A DNA stretch of 64,000 nucleotides. Origin: Paenibacillus sp. FSL R7-0273 (lineage in GTDB: Bacteria; Bacillota; Bacilli; Paenibacillales; Paenibacillaceae). Each line of letters starts with the position of its first letter. Positions within the stretch are counted from its first letter, which is position 1. The stretch is taken from assembly GCF_000758625.1 (NCBI RefSeq), contig NZ_CP009283.1, positions 7,148,501 through 7,212,500 on the forward strand, read 5' to 3'. This document shows positions 8,577 to 17,531 of the stretch, one piece after another. A program made the translations under genes and the position numbers. Below the pieces are notes generated by a model. It saw nothing but the letters and a program-made list of their open reading frames with translations, ran no database searches and was not told the DNA's origin.

Positions 8577-10235
8577 TTGGATTTGGGATCGTGGATTGAT
8601 CTGATCATGTGCTTTATTCTGTTCCTGCTGTTCATATACATATTTGCCTCTGTCACGATAACCAGACTGCACAAGGTATACCTGGGCTTTCATTTCTCGA
8701 TGATGCTCTGGCCGTACTGCCAGTTCGCCATTAAAACGGTCGATGATCCGGTATATCAGCTGTTCTATGTGAAGCTTGCCTTTGTGGATGCGTCCATGCT
8801 GGTTGCCGGCTGGATCTTTTTCACCATCCTGATCTCAGGCCAGACACAGTTCCTTAAGCGCAAAATATTAATCCTGCTGTTCCTGCCCGCCGTCTTCTCC
8901 TCAATCGGGGTAATACTGAATCCGTACGGCTGGTTCGTTACTCCGGTTAACGGGGGGTACGTCGAACGGATTTACGGACCTATTTTCTGGATAAATATCG
9001 TCATTCTCATTATTCACGCCTTTGTTTCCCTGTACATTATTTATGTTGCGCTTGTCTCCGACCAGGCTTCCCGGATTAAGAACCAGATTATGTATATGCT
9101 CAGAGGCATACTTGCAGTAACGGTATTTCTGCTCCTGGATATCCTGCTGAATGTTGTGCTCGACGACTATCTGCCCGTCATTCCCGGATTTACTTCGCTG
9201 GGCATTGTGATCTCGGCTATTTTCTTTGTCATTACTATTCATCAGGACAAGGTATTCGATATTGTGACCATTGCCCACCAGGATATTATTGATACGATGG
9301 AATACGGCATTCTCGTGCTGGATGATCAGGAGCGGGTGATGGAAATGAATCAGGCTCTGCTCCCTTACTCCCGGCTCAAGGCCGGGGAGCGCTTTAACAT
9401 GGAGGCTTTTCTGCAGGATAAGACAGATACCATTTCACATTTTCTGAAAAAATACCGGGAACACCCCGATGAGATCGCCGAAATTGAATGCCTGCTTCCG
9501 GACGGCCAGCTGCACATCAACATTCACGCTGCGCCTATCCTGGTAAGCTCAGTCCGGGTAGGGCGGACCATCACCTTCCAGGATATCACCGAGCTCCGCC
9601 GGCTTGTTGATGAAACGAATCATCAGAATGCCATTCTGCAGGAAAGAAATGAATCTCTGATCAGAGTTCAGGAGGAGCTGTTCCAGACTAACCGCAAGCT
9701 CACCAAAATGGCTATCACCGACAGCCTCACCGCCTGCTATAACCGGCATTATCTGACACAGCAACTGGAGCACGAAGTGAACGGAAGGCGCGGGCAGCAT
9801 TTTCCGGCAGCTATTATCCTGATCGACATCGACTTTTTTAAGGCGGTGAACGACCGTTACGGCCATCTGGCCGGTGACCTGGTCATCTGCAGTACTGTTG
9901 AGGTGCTGCAGCGCACACTGCGTGAGCATGATATTCTCGCCCGCTACGGCGGTGAGGAGTTCATTATTTATTTGCCTGATACCGGAGAAGCGGAGGCGCT
10001 TGCCATTGCCAAGCAGCTGAAGGCCGCCGTCGCCTCCAATAAAATAGGCATCGATAATGTCGCCCATCCGGTATGGGTAACCATCAGCATGGGCGTGCTC
10101 AGCATCAGTGATTTCAGCTCCGGACAGCCGAAGGATGCTTCCGCCTATCTGAACGACCTGCTCAAAACCGTAGACAAAGCGCTTTATGCCGCCAAGCACC
10201 AGGGTCGCAACCGGATCGTCTCCGTACGTCGGTGA
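8577..10235 (+). CDS. membrane diguanylate cyclase (7TM sensor, PAS-like, GGDEF)
   Basis: Predicted to make cyclic di-GMP at the membrane. A TTG start at 8577 is used, with AGAAGGTG 8-9 nt upstream. The 552-aa product has about seven hydrophobic segments in residues 1-215 (like the 7TM sensor region of some histidine kinases), a PAS-like segment around 225-345, a short coiled linker, then a GGDEF domain. The active-site motif is GGEEF at 458-462. Five residues before it sits REHD (449-452), the RxxD product-inhibition site, so feedback control by c-di-GMP is expected. It is a single-gene transcript; a strong terminator follows. No EAL domain is present. Confidence 0.92.
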   Translation: MDLGSWIDLIMCFILFLLFIYIFASVTITRLHKVYLGFHFSMMLWPYCQFAIKTVDDPVYQLFYVKLAFVDASMLVAGWIFFTILISGQTQFLKRKILILLFLPAVFSSIGVILNPYGWFVTPVNGGYVERIYGPIFWINIVILIIHAFVSLYIIYVALVSDQASRIKNQIMYMLRGILAVTVFLLLDILLNVVLDDYLPVIPGFTSLGIVISAIFFVITIHQDKVFDIVTIAHQDIIDTMEYGILVLDDQERVMEMNQALLPYSRLKAGERFNMEAFLQDKTDTISHFLKKYREHPDEIAEIECLLPDGQLHINIHAAPILVSSVRVGRTITFQDITELRRLVDETNHQNAILQERNESLIRVQEELFQTNRKLTKMAITDSLTACYNRHYLTQQLEHEVNGRRGQHFPAAIILIDIDFFKAVNDRYGHLAGDLVICSTVEVLQRTLREHDILARYGGEEFIIYLPDTGEAEALAIAKQLKAAVASNKIGIDNVAHPVWVTISMGVLSISDFSSGQPKDASAYLNDLLKTVDKALYAAKHQGRNRIVSVRR

Positions 10236-10250
10236 GCGGGGCTGCACAGC

Positions 10251-10292
10251 AAAAGACCGTTACCGGACAAGCATTCCCGGTAACGGTCTTTT
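10251..10292. terminator. bidirectional intrinsic terminator
   Basis: A perfect 16-bp inverted repeat (AAAAGACCGTTACCGG and its complement) with a 10-nt loop. It gives a T-run on both strands, so it serves both the convergent GGDEF gene and the dihydroxyacetone kinase gene. Confidence 0.92.
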
Positions 10293-10306
10293 TTATTGCA
10301 TTCTTC

Positions 10307-12067
10307 TTATTGCATGGCTTCCGACAGCCCGGTAAAAATAACCCCCAGCGCATAAGCGCCTGCGTCGGGATAACCGAGGCTACGCTCGCCGACAGTACCG
10401 GCTCTGCCCATCCGGGCTACGATATCGCCGGTCTGCCGTGCTCCCTCAACCGCAGCCGCTGCCGCCTTCGCTGAGGCGGTGCCAAAGTCATCGCCCTGCG
10501 CGGCGCTGTCCTTCCATGACTGCGTATACGGAACCAGCGCGTCGATCAGCGTCTTATCGCCGACAACCGCGCCCCTGCCGAAGGCTCGCTCGCCTGTATC
10601 CTGGATGCCCTTAACTACGGCCTCCAGCATTCCGGCCAGCTCCTGCATCGACAGTTCCGTCCGGTCTCCGGCATATTTGCCGGCCGCCCGGAACGCAGAG
10701 CCCCAGATCGGGCCGGATGCGCCGCCGCAGTGCTCCATAATGATCAGGGAGCAGGCATCGAGGAAGCTGCCTGTATCAGCAGCATGATTCTGTGTAATAT
10801 CCTTCCATTCGGTTTTGAGCTGCTTGAACCCTTTGGCCACGCTCATGCCGAAGTCACCGTCACCGGCATGGGCATCCAGCTCGCAGAACGGAACCTCATT
10901 CTCAATGATGATCTCGCTCATTTTATCGATGGCATAGATGAGATTATTCAGAGTAAAGGTATCTCCTGTAACCTTGGCATACGCAGCATCTGTATCGCAC
11001 TTAAACGAAACCTCCTGCTCAGCCTGCGGCTGCCGGACAGCCTCGGTATATTGCACCGGCTCGAACGGCCCCCGCAGCACAAGCGCAGGCGTATGGCATT
11101 CATCAGCCAGCAATTCCTTAAGCTGATCATCCAGCTTCATGAGCGACAGGGAAGCTCCGGCCATATCAATGCTCGTCATGAAGTTTCCGACCAGCACGTT
11201 ATGCACGGTAACCTGTTTCGCATTCAGCTCACGGATAACCGAGTTGCCGAGCAGATACAGCTCCTGCAGCGGAGTTGCCCCGAAGCCGTTGACCAGCACC
11301 GTTACCTCGCGTGCAGCATCGCCTTCTGCGCCCAGGCTTTCCAGCAAAGCGGCTGTCATTCTCGCTGCCAGCTCATCGGCGGTTACAACCGGCTCCCTGC
11401 GGATACCGGGCTCACCGTGAATCCCTACTCCGTACTCCATCTCGTTATCCTCAAGCTGGAAGGTCGGCGTTCCCTTAGCGGGCACTGTACATGAGGTGAA
11501 GGCGAACCCGATGCTGCGGATATTCGCGATGGCCTTTTCGGCTGCTTTCTTCACCTCGGCCAGAGGCAGACCACGCTCGGCCGCCGCGCCGGCAATCTTG
11601 TGCACCAGCACTGTGCCGGCAACCCCTCTTTTCCCTACGGTATAGAGGCTGTCTTCAACGGCGATGTCATCGTCCTCCTTAACGTAATCGACCTCAATGC
11701 CGTCTTCTCCGGCAAGGAATGCCGCATTCTTGAAGTTCATCATATCGCCGCTGTAGTTCTTGATGATCAGCAGCGTTCCCTTTTGACCGGCCGTTGAGCG
11801 GATTGCCTGGTACACCTGAATCTGCGATGGCGAAGCAAAAATATCCCCGCAGACCGCTGCATCCAGCATCCCTTTGCCGACAAATCCTGCATGGGCAGGC
11901 TCATGTCCGCTGCCGCCGCCGCTGATCAAAGTTACCTTATCAGGGTTCAGCCGCTTTTTCTGAATTACCTTATGCTTGCTGTTGAAAACAAGGGACGGAT
12001 GGGCCAGCACCAGCCCGCTGCACATTTCCCTTACCAGAGTCTCCGGTGCATTAATAATCTTCTTCAT
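10307..12067 (-). CDS. dhaK: dihydroxyacetone kinase, fused DhaK-DhaL, ATP-dependent type
   Basis: Phosphorylates dihydroxyacetone, made by the upstream glycerol dehydrogenase, to dihydroxyacetone phosphate for glycolysis. It has 586 aa. The DhaK half (about 1-335) shows GGGSGHEPAHAGF at 50-62 and the substrate-binding His217 in GIHGEPG. The DhaL half (about 375-586) shows the Mg-ADP binding acidic cluster DAHAGDGD at 398-405. The single-chain K-L layout is that of ATP-dependent enzymes such as Citrobacter DhaK, not the three-part PTS form. No DhaM-like partner is adjacent. It starts one base after gldA ends, so the two are translationally coupled. Confidence 0.93.
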   Translation of the reverse strand: MKKIINAPETLVREMCSGLVLAHPSLVFNSKHKVIQKKRLNPDKVTLISGGGSGHEPAHAGFVGKGMLDAAVCGDIFASPSQIQVYQAIRSTAGQKGTLLIIKNYSGDMMNFKNAAFLAGEDGIEVDYVKEDDDIAVEDSLYTVGKRGVAGTVLVHKIAGAAAERGLPLAEVKKAAEKAIANIRSIGFAFTSCTVPAKGTPTFQLEDNEMEYGVGIHGEPGIRREPVVTADELAARMTAALLESLGAEGDAAREVTVLVNGFGATPLQELYLLGNSVIRELNAKQVTVHNVLVGNFMTSIDMAGASLSLMKLDDQLKELLADECHTPALVLRGPFEPVQYTEAVRQPQAEQEVSFKCDTDAAYAKVTGDTFTLNNLIYAIDKMSEIIIENEVPFCELDAHAGDGDFGMSVAKGFKQLKTEWKDITQNHAADTGSFLDACSLIIMEHCGGASGPIWGSAFRAAGKYAGDRTELSMQELAGMLEAVVKGIQDTGERAFGRGAVVGDKTLIDALVPYTQSWKDSAAQGDDFGTASAKAAAAAVEGARQTGDIVARMGRAGTVGERSLGYPDAGAYALGVIFTGLSEAMQ

Positions 12068-12068
12068 C

Positions 12069-13205
12069 TTATGCCCCCTTGCTCTGCTTGTAGTTGCGTC
12101 CGAGCTGATCCGCTACCCGGATTGCCGCTGCTACAGCTTCTGCCGTAATAGGGAAAGGCATGGAATGGATCGACTCTTCTGCAATACAGGCCTTCTGCGC
12201 AACTTCCAGCAGCTCTTCCTGCGAAATGCTGTCTACTCCGATATCCTCAAGGCAGACCGGCAGGCCGATAGACAGGCAGAAGCCGAATACCTCATTCAGC
12301 TCGCTGGACGGCGCATTTTCAAGCACAAGCTGGGCAATCGTGCTGAAAGCTACCTTTTCACCGTGATAGTAGTGATGCGTGCCTTCCAGGGAAGTCAGAC
12401 CGTTATGAATCGCATGGGCCGCAGCCAGACCGCCGCTCTCAAAGCCGAGTCCGGACAGCAGAATGTTGGCCTCGATGATATTTTCCAGCGCAGGCGTCAC
12501 CTGATTGCAGTCGCTGGCCACCTTCGCGTTCAATCCGTCCTTAAGCAGCGTTTCGTAGCAGAATTTCGCCATCATCAGGGCCGTATTTGTTCCCTTGGCC
12601 GGTCCGCATACACCTTCGCGTACACCGCTCGGCAGGCCGGCGTTGACATTGGAGTAGGAATTGGACGTCGCTCTCGCTTCAAAATAAGTGGAAAGCGCAT
12701 CCCCCATCCCGGATACCAGAAACCGGGTCGGTGCATTGGCAATTACTGTTGTATCAATCATAACCACACTAGGGCTTTGTTTAAAATAAGCATAATCATC
12801 AAACTGTCCGTCCGGAGTGTAGAGAACCGCCGAGTGGCTGGTCGGTGCGTCAGTAGCAGCAATCGTCGGCACAATAATCAGTGCTTCGCCCTCGGCTACA
12901 CATTTAGCTGTATCGATCGCTTTGCCTCCGCCGAGACCGATGGTACAGGAGCAGGAATGCTCACGGGCCAGCTCCTTCAGGCGGGCAACCTCCTCACGCG
13001 AGCATTCGCCGCGGAAGTTGCTTTCGACGAGTGTAATTTTAAACTTTTCAATGGTGGAATCCAGCTTGGCCTGCACACGCTTTACATCATCCGGGTGGGC
13101 AATAAGCAGCGCAGACTGGCCGAAGGTCTGTACAAAGTAACCCAGATTGAGCAGTTCGTCTTCACCCTGCACGTATTTGGTCGGGCTGATAAAGGCTTTT
13201 CTCAT
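12069..13205 (-). CDS. gldA: glycerol dehydrogenase, NAD-dependent
   Basis: Oxidises glycerol to dihydroxyacetone with NAD+. Its 378 aa are typical of the iron/zinc-containing alcohol dehydrogenase family. Visible are the nucleotide-binding GLGGGKAIDTAK, the TIAATDAPTS segment, the metal ligand Asp in SGMGDALSTY, and the His ligands in AHAIHNG and THHYYHGEK. With the kinase downstream it forms an oxidative glycerol route that bypasses GlpK/GlpD. The divergent PocR/AraC gene shares the 177-bp upstream region and is the likely regulator. Confidence 0.95.
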   Translation of the reverse strand: MRKAFISPTKYVQGEDELLNLGYFVQTFGQSALLIAHPDDVKRVQAKLDSTIEKFKITLVESNFRGECSREEVARLKELAREHSCSCTIGLGGGKAIDTAKCVAEGEALIIVPTIAATDAPTSHSAVLYTPDGQFDDYAYFKQSPSVVMIDTTVIANAPTRFLVSGMGDALSTYFEARATSNSYSNVNAGLPSGVREGVCGPAKGTNTALMMAKFCYETLLKDGLNAKVASDCNQVTPALENIIEANILLSGLGFESGGLAAAHAIHNGLTSLEGTHHYYHGEKVAFSTIAQLVLENAPSSELNEVFGFCLSIGLPVCLEDIGVDSISQEELLEVAQKACIAEESIHSMPFPITAEAVAAAIRVADQLGRNYKQSKGA

Positions 13206-13382
13206 CTTAATTCCTCCTAAAAGTGTCGTGAGCTTCTTACGTCAAGTATAGTCTGCCCATTCTTTTTAAGCATTGTACTCTGCCTGCTACATTAAGCGTT
13301 TTCAGATTGTGTTTTCTTGTTGTATACTTATTTAATAGTATTATCTTGCACTTTATTGCCCGGATAGGAGGATCTTACACCC

Positions 13383-14426
13383 ATGAGTAATCCGCTGTTT
13401 AAGCTGGAGAACATTATAGACCTCGAGAAGTGGGATAAGCTCCAGGACTCTCTCGCACTGGTCACGAAGATGGCGATTATCACCGTCAACTACAAAGGGG
13501 TCCCCGTCAGCAAACACAGCTACTGCCAGCCTTTCTGCCAGGGCGTGAGGAAGGACGAAATGCTGTCCCCGTTCTGCCAGAAATGTGATGCCCGGGGCGG
13601 TCTTGAGGCCGTACGTCTGAATGCGCCCTATATCTACAAATGCCACTTCAATATTATTGATATTGCGGTTCCGATCATTATAGACAATCAATACATAGGT
13701 GCGGTCATGGCCGGGCAGATCCGGCTCCGCGACTCCGACCAGCAGCAGCTGGAGCAGCTCGTCTCCCGGCCGCCCAATGCCGATACCGAGCTTAAATTCC
13801 AGGCTCTTGAAGCCGAATATGCCTCGCTGCCGACGCTGTCCTATGACGAGGTTTCAACCATTGCTGATATGCTGTATCATCTCTGCAACTATATAGTGGA
13901 AGAAGCTATCACCAAGAATGCCACCATCCAGCTGTACAAAAAAACACTGCTCCCCGAAACGCCGCAGGGCCCGGCTGATGATTATGCTGCCTCTCCCGTG
14001 CCGGCTGTCGGCAGCCTCCAGGCCATTCAGAACGAGCTGTCCAACGCGCTGGTCGAGCATTCCATCAAAGAGCTGAGCTCCATGCAGTACCGCGCCGCTA
14101 ATCCGCTGCTGCAGCCTGCCTTTGATTACCTCTACCGGCATAAAAACAAAAATTTCACCCTGGCTGACCTGGCCAGACAATGTCACATCAGCCCCAGCTA
14201 TTTCAGCCGGATCTTCACCAGGGAGACCGGGGAGAACTTCTCCACCTTCGCTCCGCGCCTGAAGATTGAATGGGCCAAACAGCTCCTTGAGGCCACGGAC
14301 CAGCCTGTCAACCTGATCAGCGATGTGCTGGGCTTCTGCGATGCCGGCTATTTCATCAAGACCTTTAAGAAGTTTGAGCATCTTACCCCTGCCGTATACA
14401 GAAGCAGGCTGCGGGAGGCGCATTAG
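13383..14426 (+). CDS. PocR-domain AraC-family transcription regulator
   Basis: A 347-aa regulator transcribed divergently from gldA-dhaK. The N-terminal part (about 5-170) is a PocR-type sensory domain with the Cys-rich pattern CQPFCQGVRKDEMLSPFCQKC followed by a hydrophobic core (IDIAVPIII). Such domains sense small diols or related hydrocarbons, as in propanediol and glycerol regulators. The last ~100 residues are an AraC double helix-turn-helix (LADLARQCHISPSYFSRIF; DVLGFCDAGYFIKTF). GGAGG lies before the ATG. Activation of gldA-dhaK by glycerol or dihydroxyacetone is inferred from position. Confidence 0.9.
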   Translation: MSNPLFKLENIIDLEKWDKLQDSLALVTKMAIITVNYKGVPVSKHSYCQPFCQGVRKDEMLSPFCQKCDARGGLEAVRLNAPYIYKCHFNIIDIAVPIIIDNQYIGAVMAGQIRLRDSDQQQLEQLVSRPPNADTELKFQALEAEYASLPTLSYDEVSTIADMLYHLCNYIVEEAITKNATIQLYKKTLLPETPQGPADDYAASPVPAVGSLQAIQNELSNALVEHSIKELSSMQYRAANPLLQPAFDYLYRHKNKNFTLADLARQCHISPSYFSRIFTRETGENFSTFAPRLKIEWAKQLLEATDQPVNLISDVLGFCDAGYFIKTFKKFEHLTPAVYRSRLREAH

Positions 14427-14474
14427 CGCGCTTCTTGCAGAGGGCTGAGGGTGTTTGGGGGAATCGCGCAGGTA

Positions 14475-14503
14475 CCTGCGGTTGTTGTTAAATCAACAGC
14501 AGG
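14475..14503 (+). other. hairpin after the PocR/AraC gene
   Basis: CCTGC and TGTTG pair with CAACA and GCAGG around a loop containing TTAAAT. It is preceded by a palindrome GCAGGTACCTGC. There is no T-run, so a terminator role is unsure. This is the left edge of a 1.4-kb gene-free zone (14427-15835). Confidence 0.3.
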
Positions 14504-14520
14504 CACTGGTGGTCAGCTGT

Positions 14521-14618
14521 AGCTACTCTTAGGCACTCGCTGTCACTCGCGGTCACTCCTAGTCACTTGCAGTCACTCGTAGTTACTCGCAGTCACTCGT
14601 GGTCACTCAGTTACTCGC
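14521..14618. repeat. 10-bp tandem repeat, about 9-10 units
   Basis: Successive 10-base units fit the consensus AGTCACTCGY with one to three changes each. All units keep the CACTC/TACTC core. The period is close to one helical turn. No gene overlaps it. Confidence 0.85.
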
Positions 14619-14675
14619 ATTACACATATTAGCTTGTGGTTTCAGCCAGCGGGACTCACGCCCATTAGATTAAGT

Positions 14676-14798
14676 GGAAATACGTCACCTAATTTACTCC
14701 AAAGCCACGAATTGAAAGCATTAGTGGTAAAAAGTTCATCTAATTTCACTGATTTGGCCGCTAAGAGGAAAATCACCCGAATTAGGTGACGTTTTTCC
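14676..14798. repeat. inverted repeat element with 19-bp arms
   Basis: The left arm at 14676-14694 (core ACGTCACCTAATT) is the complement of the right arm at 14780-14798 (core AATTAGGTGACGT) with one mismatch in 19. Between them, near 14720-14750, lies a diverged third copy (TTAGTGGTAAAAAGTTCATCTAATTT). The pattern suggests copies of one short intergenic element in both orientations. No open reading frame fits. Confidence 0.75.
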
Positions 14799-14924
14799 AA
14801 CTAAATCCCTCATATGCCTGATTACTCGAGAATTAAGTAATCAAAATCAAACTGATTTTCCAATCTCCCTTTGCATATCAGCTCCAGCTGAGTTTATGGC
14901 TCTGACGTTGCGCCCTTCCGCCGA

Positions 14925-15576
14925 AATCAAAGGCATTTTTGCCCTTCATACTGCCTGTTCGCCTACTTCCGCTCGAGTCAAAGGCCTTTTTGCCCTTCAT
15001 TCTGCCTGTTCGCCTACTTCCGCTTGAATCAAAGGCACTTTTGCCCTTCATTCCACTCTTCCGCCTACTTTCGACGAAATCAAAGGCACTTTTGCCCTTC
15101 ATTTCGCTCGTTCGACCAATTCCGCTCAAACCAAAAGCACTTTTGCTCTTCATTCCGCACATCCGCCCGCCTCCGCTCAAACCAAAGGCACTTTTGCCCT
15201 TCATTTCGCTCCTCCGCCCACTTCCGCTCGAATCAAAGGCACTTTTGCCCTTCATTCCGCTCGTCCACCCAATTCCGTTCGAATCAAAGGCACTTTTGCC
15301 CTTCATTCCACTCTTCCGCCTACTTTCGCCGAAATCAAAGGCCTTTTTGCCCTTCATTCCGCCCGTTCACCTAATTCCTCAAATCAAAGGCCTTTTTGCC
15401 CTTCATTCCGCACATCCGCCCACTTCCGCTCGAATCAAAAGGCACTTTTGCCCTTCATTCCGCTCGTCCACCCAATTCCGTTCGAATCAAAGGCCTTTTT
15501 GCCCTTCATTCTGCCTGTTCGCCTACTTCCGATCTAATCAAAGGCCTTTTTGCCCTTCATTCCGTGTTCGCCTGTT
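14925..15576. repeat. 51-bp tandem repeat array, about 13 units
   Basis: Units share a core read on the plus strand as CAAAGGCACTTTTGCCCTTC or its CCTTTTT variant, spaced about 51 bp apart. The nine units at the left keep exact 51-bp spacing. Read on the minus strand (14878-15357) they encode an open frame of nine 17-residue repeats beginning MKGKSAFD. The four right-hand units carry small indels that break the frame. Variation hits first and second codon positions freely, and no ribosome binding site or signal supports translation, so I list it as a DNA repeat. Each core can form a small hairpin, AAGGGCA-AAAG-TGCCTTT. Confidence 0.85.
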
Positions 15577-15711
15577 TCCCCCTGTTCGCCGGGAAACCAC
15601 GGTAAAGGGGAATCCTGACTTTCCCGGACTTTTACCAACTCCCAGAACTCCCGGAACTCCAGAACATTCCCCAACTTCCTGAAAAGTCCCCAGACTTCCC
15701 CTGTCATTTCC

Positions 15712-15770
15712 CGCATCCCACATTCCCTGCATCCTGCATCCCGCATCCCGCATCCCGCACTCCGCATCAC
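15712..15770. repeat. 7-bp microrepeat GCATCCC
   Basis: A run of GCATCCC-like heptamers (about six clear units, some CATTCCC or CACTCC variants) closes the repeat zone. It is preceded by a C/T-rich stretch with repeated AACTCCC and ACTTCCC words from about 15630. No gene is seen. Confidence 0.7.
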
Positions 15771-15800
15771 CTTTATCACCTTTCCCCCTAACAAACAACA

Positions 15801-15825
15801 AAAGCAGGCCCCCACGGGGACCTGC
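15801..15825 (-). terminator. intrinsic terminator of mqo
   Basis: On the minus strand GCAGGTCCCC pairs with GGGGGCCTGC (one G-U pair) and is followed by TTTTGTTGTTT. It begins 11 nt after the mqo stop codon. Confidence 0.82.
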
Positions 15826-15835
15826 CTCTAATGTG

Positions 15836-17347
15836 TTAACGGATATGAGCCTGCTTCTGCGGCTTTTCTTCACTAAGTCCCAGCGTCTTGGTATCCGATG
15901 CCAGCACCTCCTTCAGCAGCTCCGGCCGGGAAGCCAGCGGTGCGCCGTAGGAAGGGATCATTTCCTTGATCTTTGGCTCCCAGGCCTTGAAATGCTGCGG
16001 GAAGCATTTCTCCAGCACCTCCAGCATGACATGCACGGCCGTGGATGCGCCTGGTGATGCACCAAGCAGGGCAGCTACCGAGCCGTCGGAGGCGCTGACC
16101 ACTTCGGTTCCGAACTGGAGCGTGCCTCTGCCGTCCGGCGTATCCTTGATTACCTGAACACGCTGACCGGCTACGACGATTTTCCAGTCAGCGGTTTTGG
16201 CGTTCGGAATGAACTCACGCAGCTCATTCATCCGCTGCTCGTTCGAGAGCATCAGCTGCTGGATCAGATATTTGGTCAAGGCCATTTCCTTGGCGCCCGC
16301 CGCCAGCATCGTGAACAGATTGTTCGGCTTCACCGAGCCGATCAGGTCAAGGTTCGAGCCGGTTTTGAGGAATTTCGGCGAGAAGCCGGCAAACGGCCCG
16401 AACAGCAGCGCCTTTTTGTTGTTGATATAACGGGTGTCCAGATGCGGAACGGACATCGGCGGGGCACCGAGCTTGGCTTTGCCGTATACCTTGGCATGAT
16501 GCCGCTCGACAACCTCAGGGTTGTCGCAGACCATGAACAGCCCGCTCACCGGGAAGCCGCCGATATGCCTTGACTCGGGAATTCCAGTCTTCTGCAGCAG
16601 CGCCAGACTGCCTCCCCCCGCCCCAATAAACACGAATTTGGCAGAGTGTGATTCCGTTCGTCCGCTGTTCAGATTATGCACCTTAACGTTCCAGCCGCCG
16701 TCTGCCGCGCGCCGGATATCTTTTATCGCATGCCTGTAATGGACCTCCACCTTCCGGCTCTGCAGATGGTCGAACAGCAGCCGGGTCAGCGCGCCGAAGT
16801 TAACATCGGTCCCTGAAGTGATCCGGGTTGCGGCAACCGGCTCACTGGAGCTGCGGCCCTCCATCATAAGCGGAAGCCATTCCTTCAGCTTCTTGGGATC
16901 ATCGGAGAATTCCATGCCCTGGAACAGCGGATTCTGTGAGAGCGCTTTAAATCGCTTATTCAGGAAAGCAACATTCTTCTCCCCCTCGACCCAGCTCATA
17001 TGGGGAATCGGCATAATGAAATCCTGCGGACGGCGGATCAGCTGATGCCTGACCAGATAAGACCAGAACTGCCGGGACAGCTGGAACTGCTCATTGATTT
17101 TGACAGCCTTGCTGATGTCGACTGACCCGTCAGGCTTCTCCGACGTATAATTCAGCTCGCACAGTGCGGCATGGCCGGTGCCGGCATTATTCCACTCGTT
17201 GGAGCTCTCTTCTCCCGCGCCTGCAAGCTTCTCAAACACTTTAATGTTCCAGTCCGGCGCCAGCTCTTTCAGCAGGGCTCCCAAAGTCGCACTCATGACT
17301 CCTGCGCCAATCAAGATAACGTCTGTTTTTTTGTGTACGCTGCTCAT
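15836..17347 (-). CDS. mqo: malate:quinone oxidoreductase
   Basis: FAD-dependent peripheral membrane enzyme that oxidises malate to oxaloacetate and passes electrons to the quinone pool. It has 503 aa, the standard length. The N-terminal dinucleotide-binding motif is [14 protein letters not shown]. The family motif [18 protein letters not shown] follows, with [13 protein letters not shown] and [11 protein letters not shown] further on. Flanked by a terminator and a 184-bp upstream region, it is a single-gene unit. Whether a NAD-malate dehydrogenase also exists cannot be seen here. Confidence 0.96.
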   Translation of the reverse strand: MSSVHKKTDVILIGAGVMSATLGALLKELAPDWNIKVFEKLAGAGEESSNEWNNAGTGHAALCELNYTSEKPDGSVDISKAVKINEQFQLSRQFWSYLVRHQLIRRPQDFIMPIPHMSWVEGEKNVAFLNKRFKALSQNPLFQGMEFSDDPKKLKEWLPLMMEGRSSSEPVAATRITSGTDVNFGALTRLLFDHLQSRKVEVHYRHAIKDIRRAADGGWNVKVHNLNSGRTESHSAKFVFIGAGGGSLALLQKTGIPESRHIGGFPVSGLFMVCDNPEVVERHHAKVYGKAKLGAPPMSVPHLDTRYINNKKALLFGPFAGFSPKFLKTGSNLDLIGSVKPNNLFTMLAAGAKEMALTKYLIQQLMLSNEQRMNELREFIPNAKTADWKIVVAGQRVQVIKDTPDGRGTLQFGTEVVSASDGSVAALLGASPGASTAVHVMLEVLEKCFPQHFKAWEPKIKEMIPSYGAPLASRPELLKEVLASDTKTLGLSEEKPQKQAHIR

Positions 17348-17531
17348 AAAAAACCTTCCTTATCTCTTTGAATTTGCCAAAAGAGCCAGGCGCTGTACAA
17401 GCTGCAAGAAGCCGGGCTCTTCTATGGAATACTATTAAAATGTTAATCAGCTGTTATCAGATAATTATATACAATTTGAAGAAAATAAAAAATCAAAAGT
17501 TCACGCGGAATGAAGGGAATTTGGACAGCCT

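Noticed and set aside
14878..15357. 159-aa minus-strand frame of 17-residue repeats (MKGKSAFD...) as a protein-coding gene
   Set aside because: No ribosome binding site, neighbouring units break the frame, substitutions do not favour silent positions, and plus-strand frames are also open. Listed as a DNA repeat, with the coding option left as a finding.
14925..15576. Possible CRISPR array
   Set aside because: Units are continuous 51-bp tandem repeats with diverged copies, not short identical repeats separated by unique spacers, and no cas gene is present.
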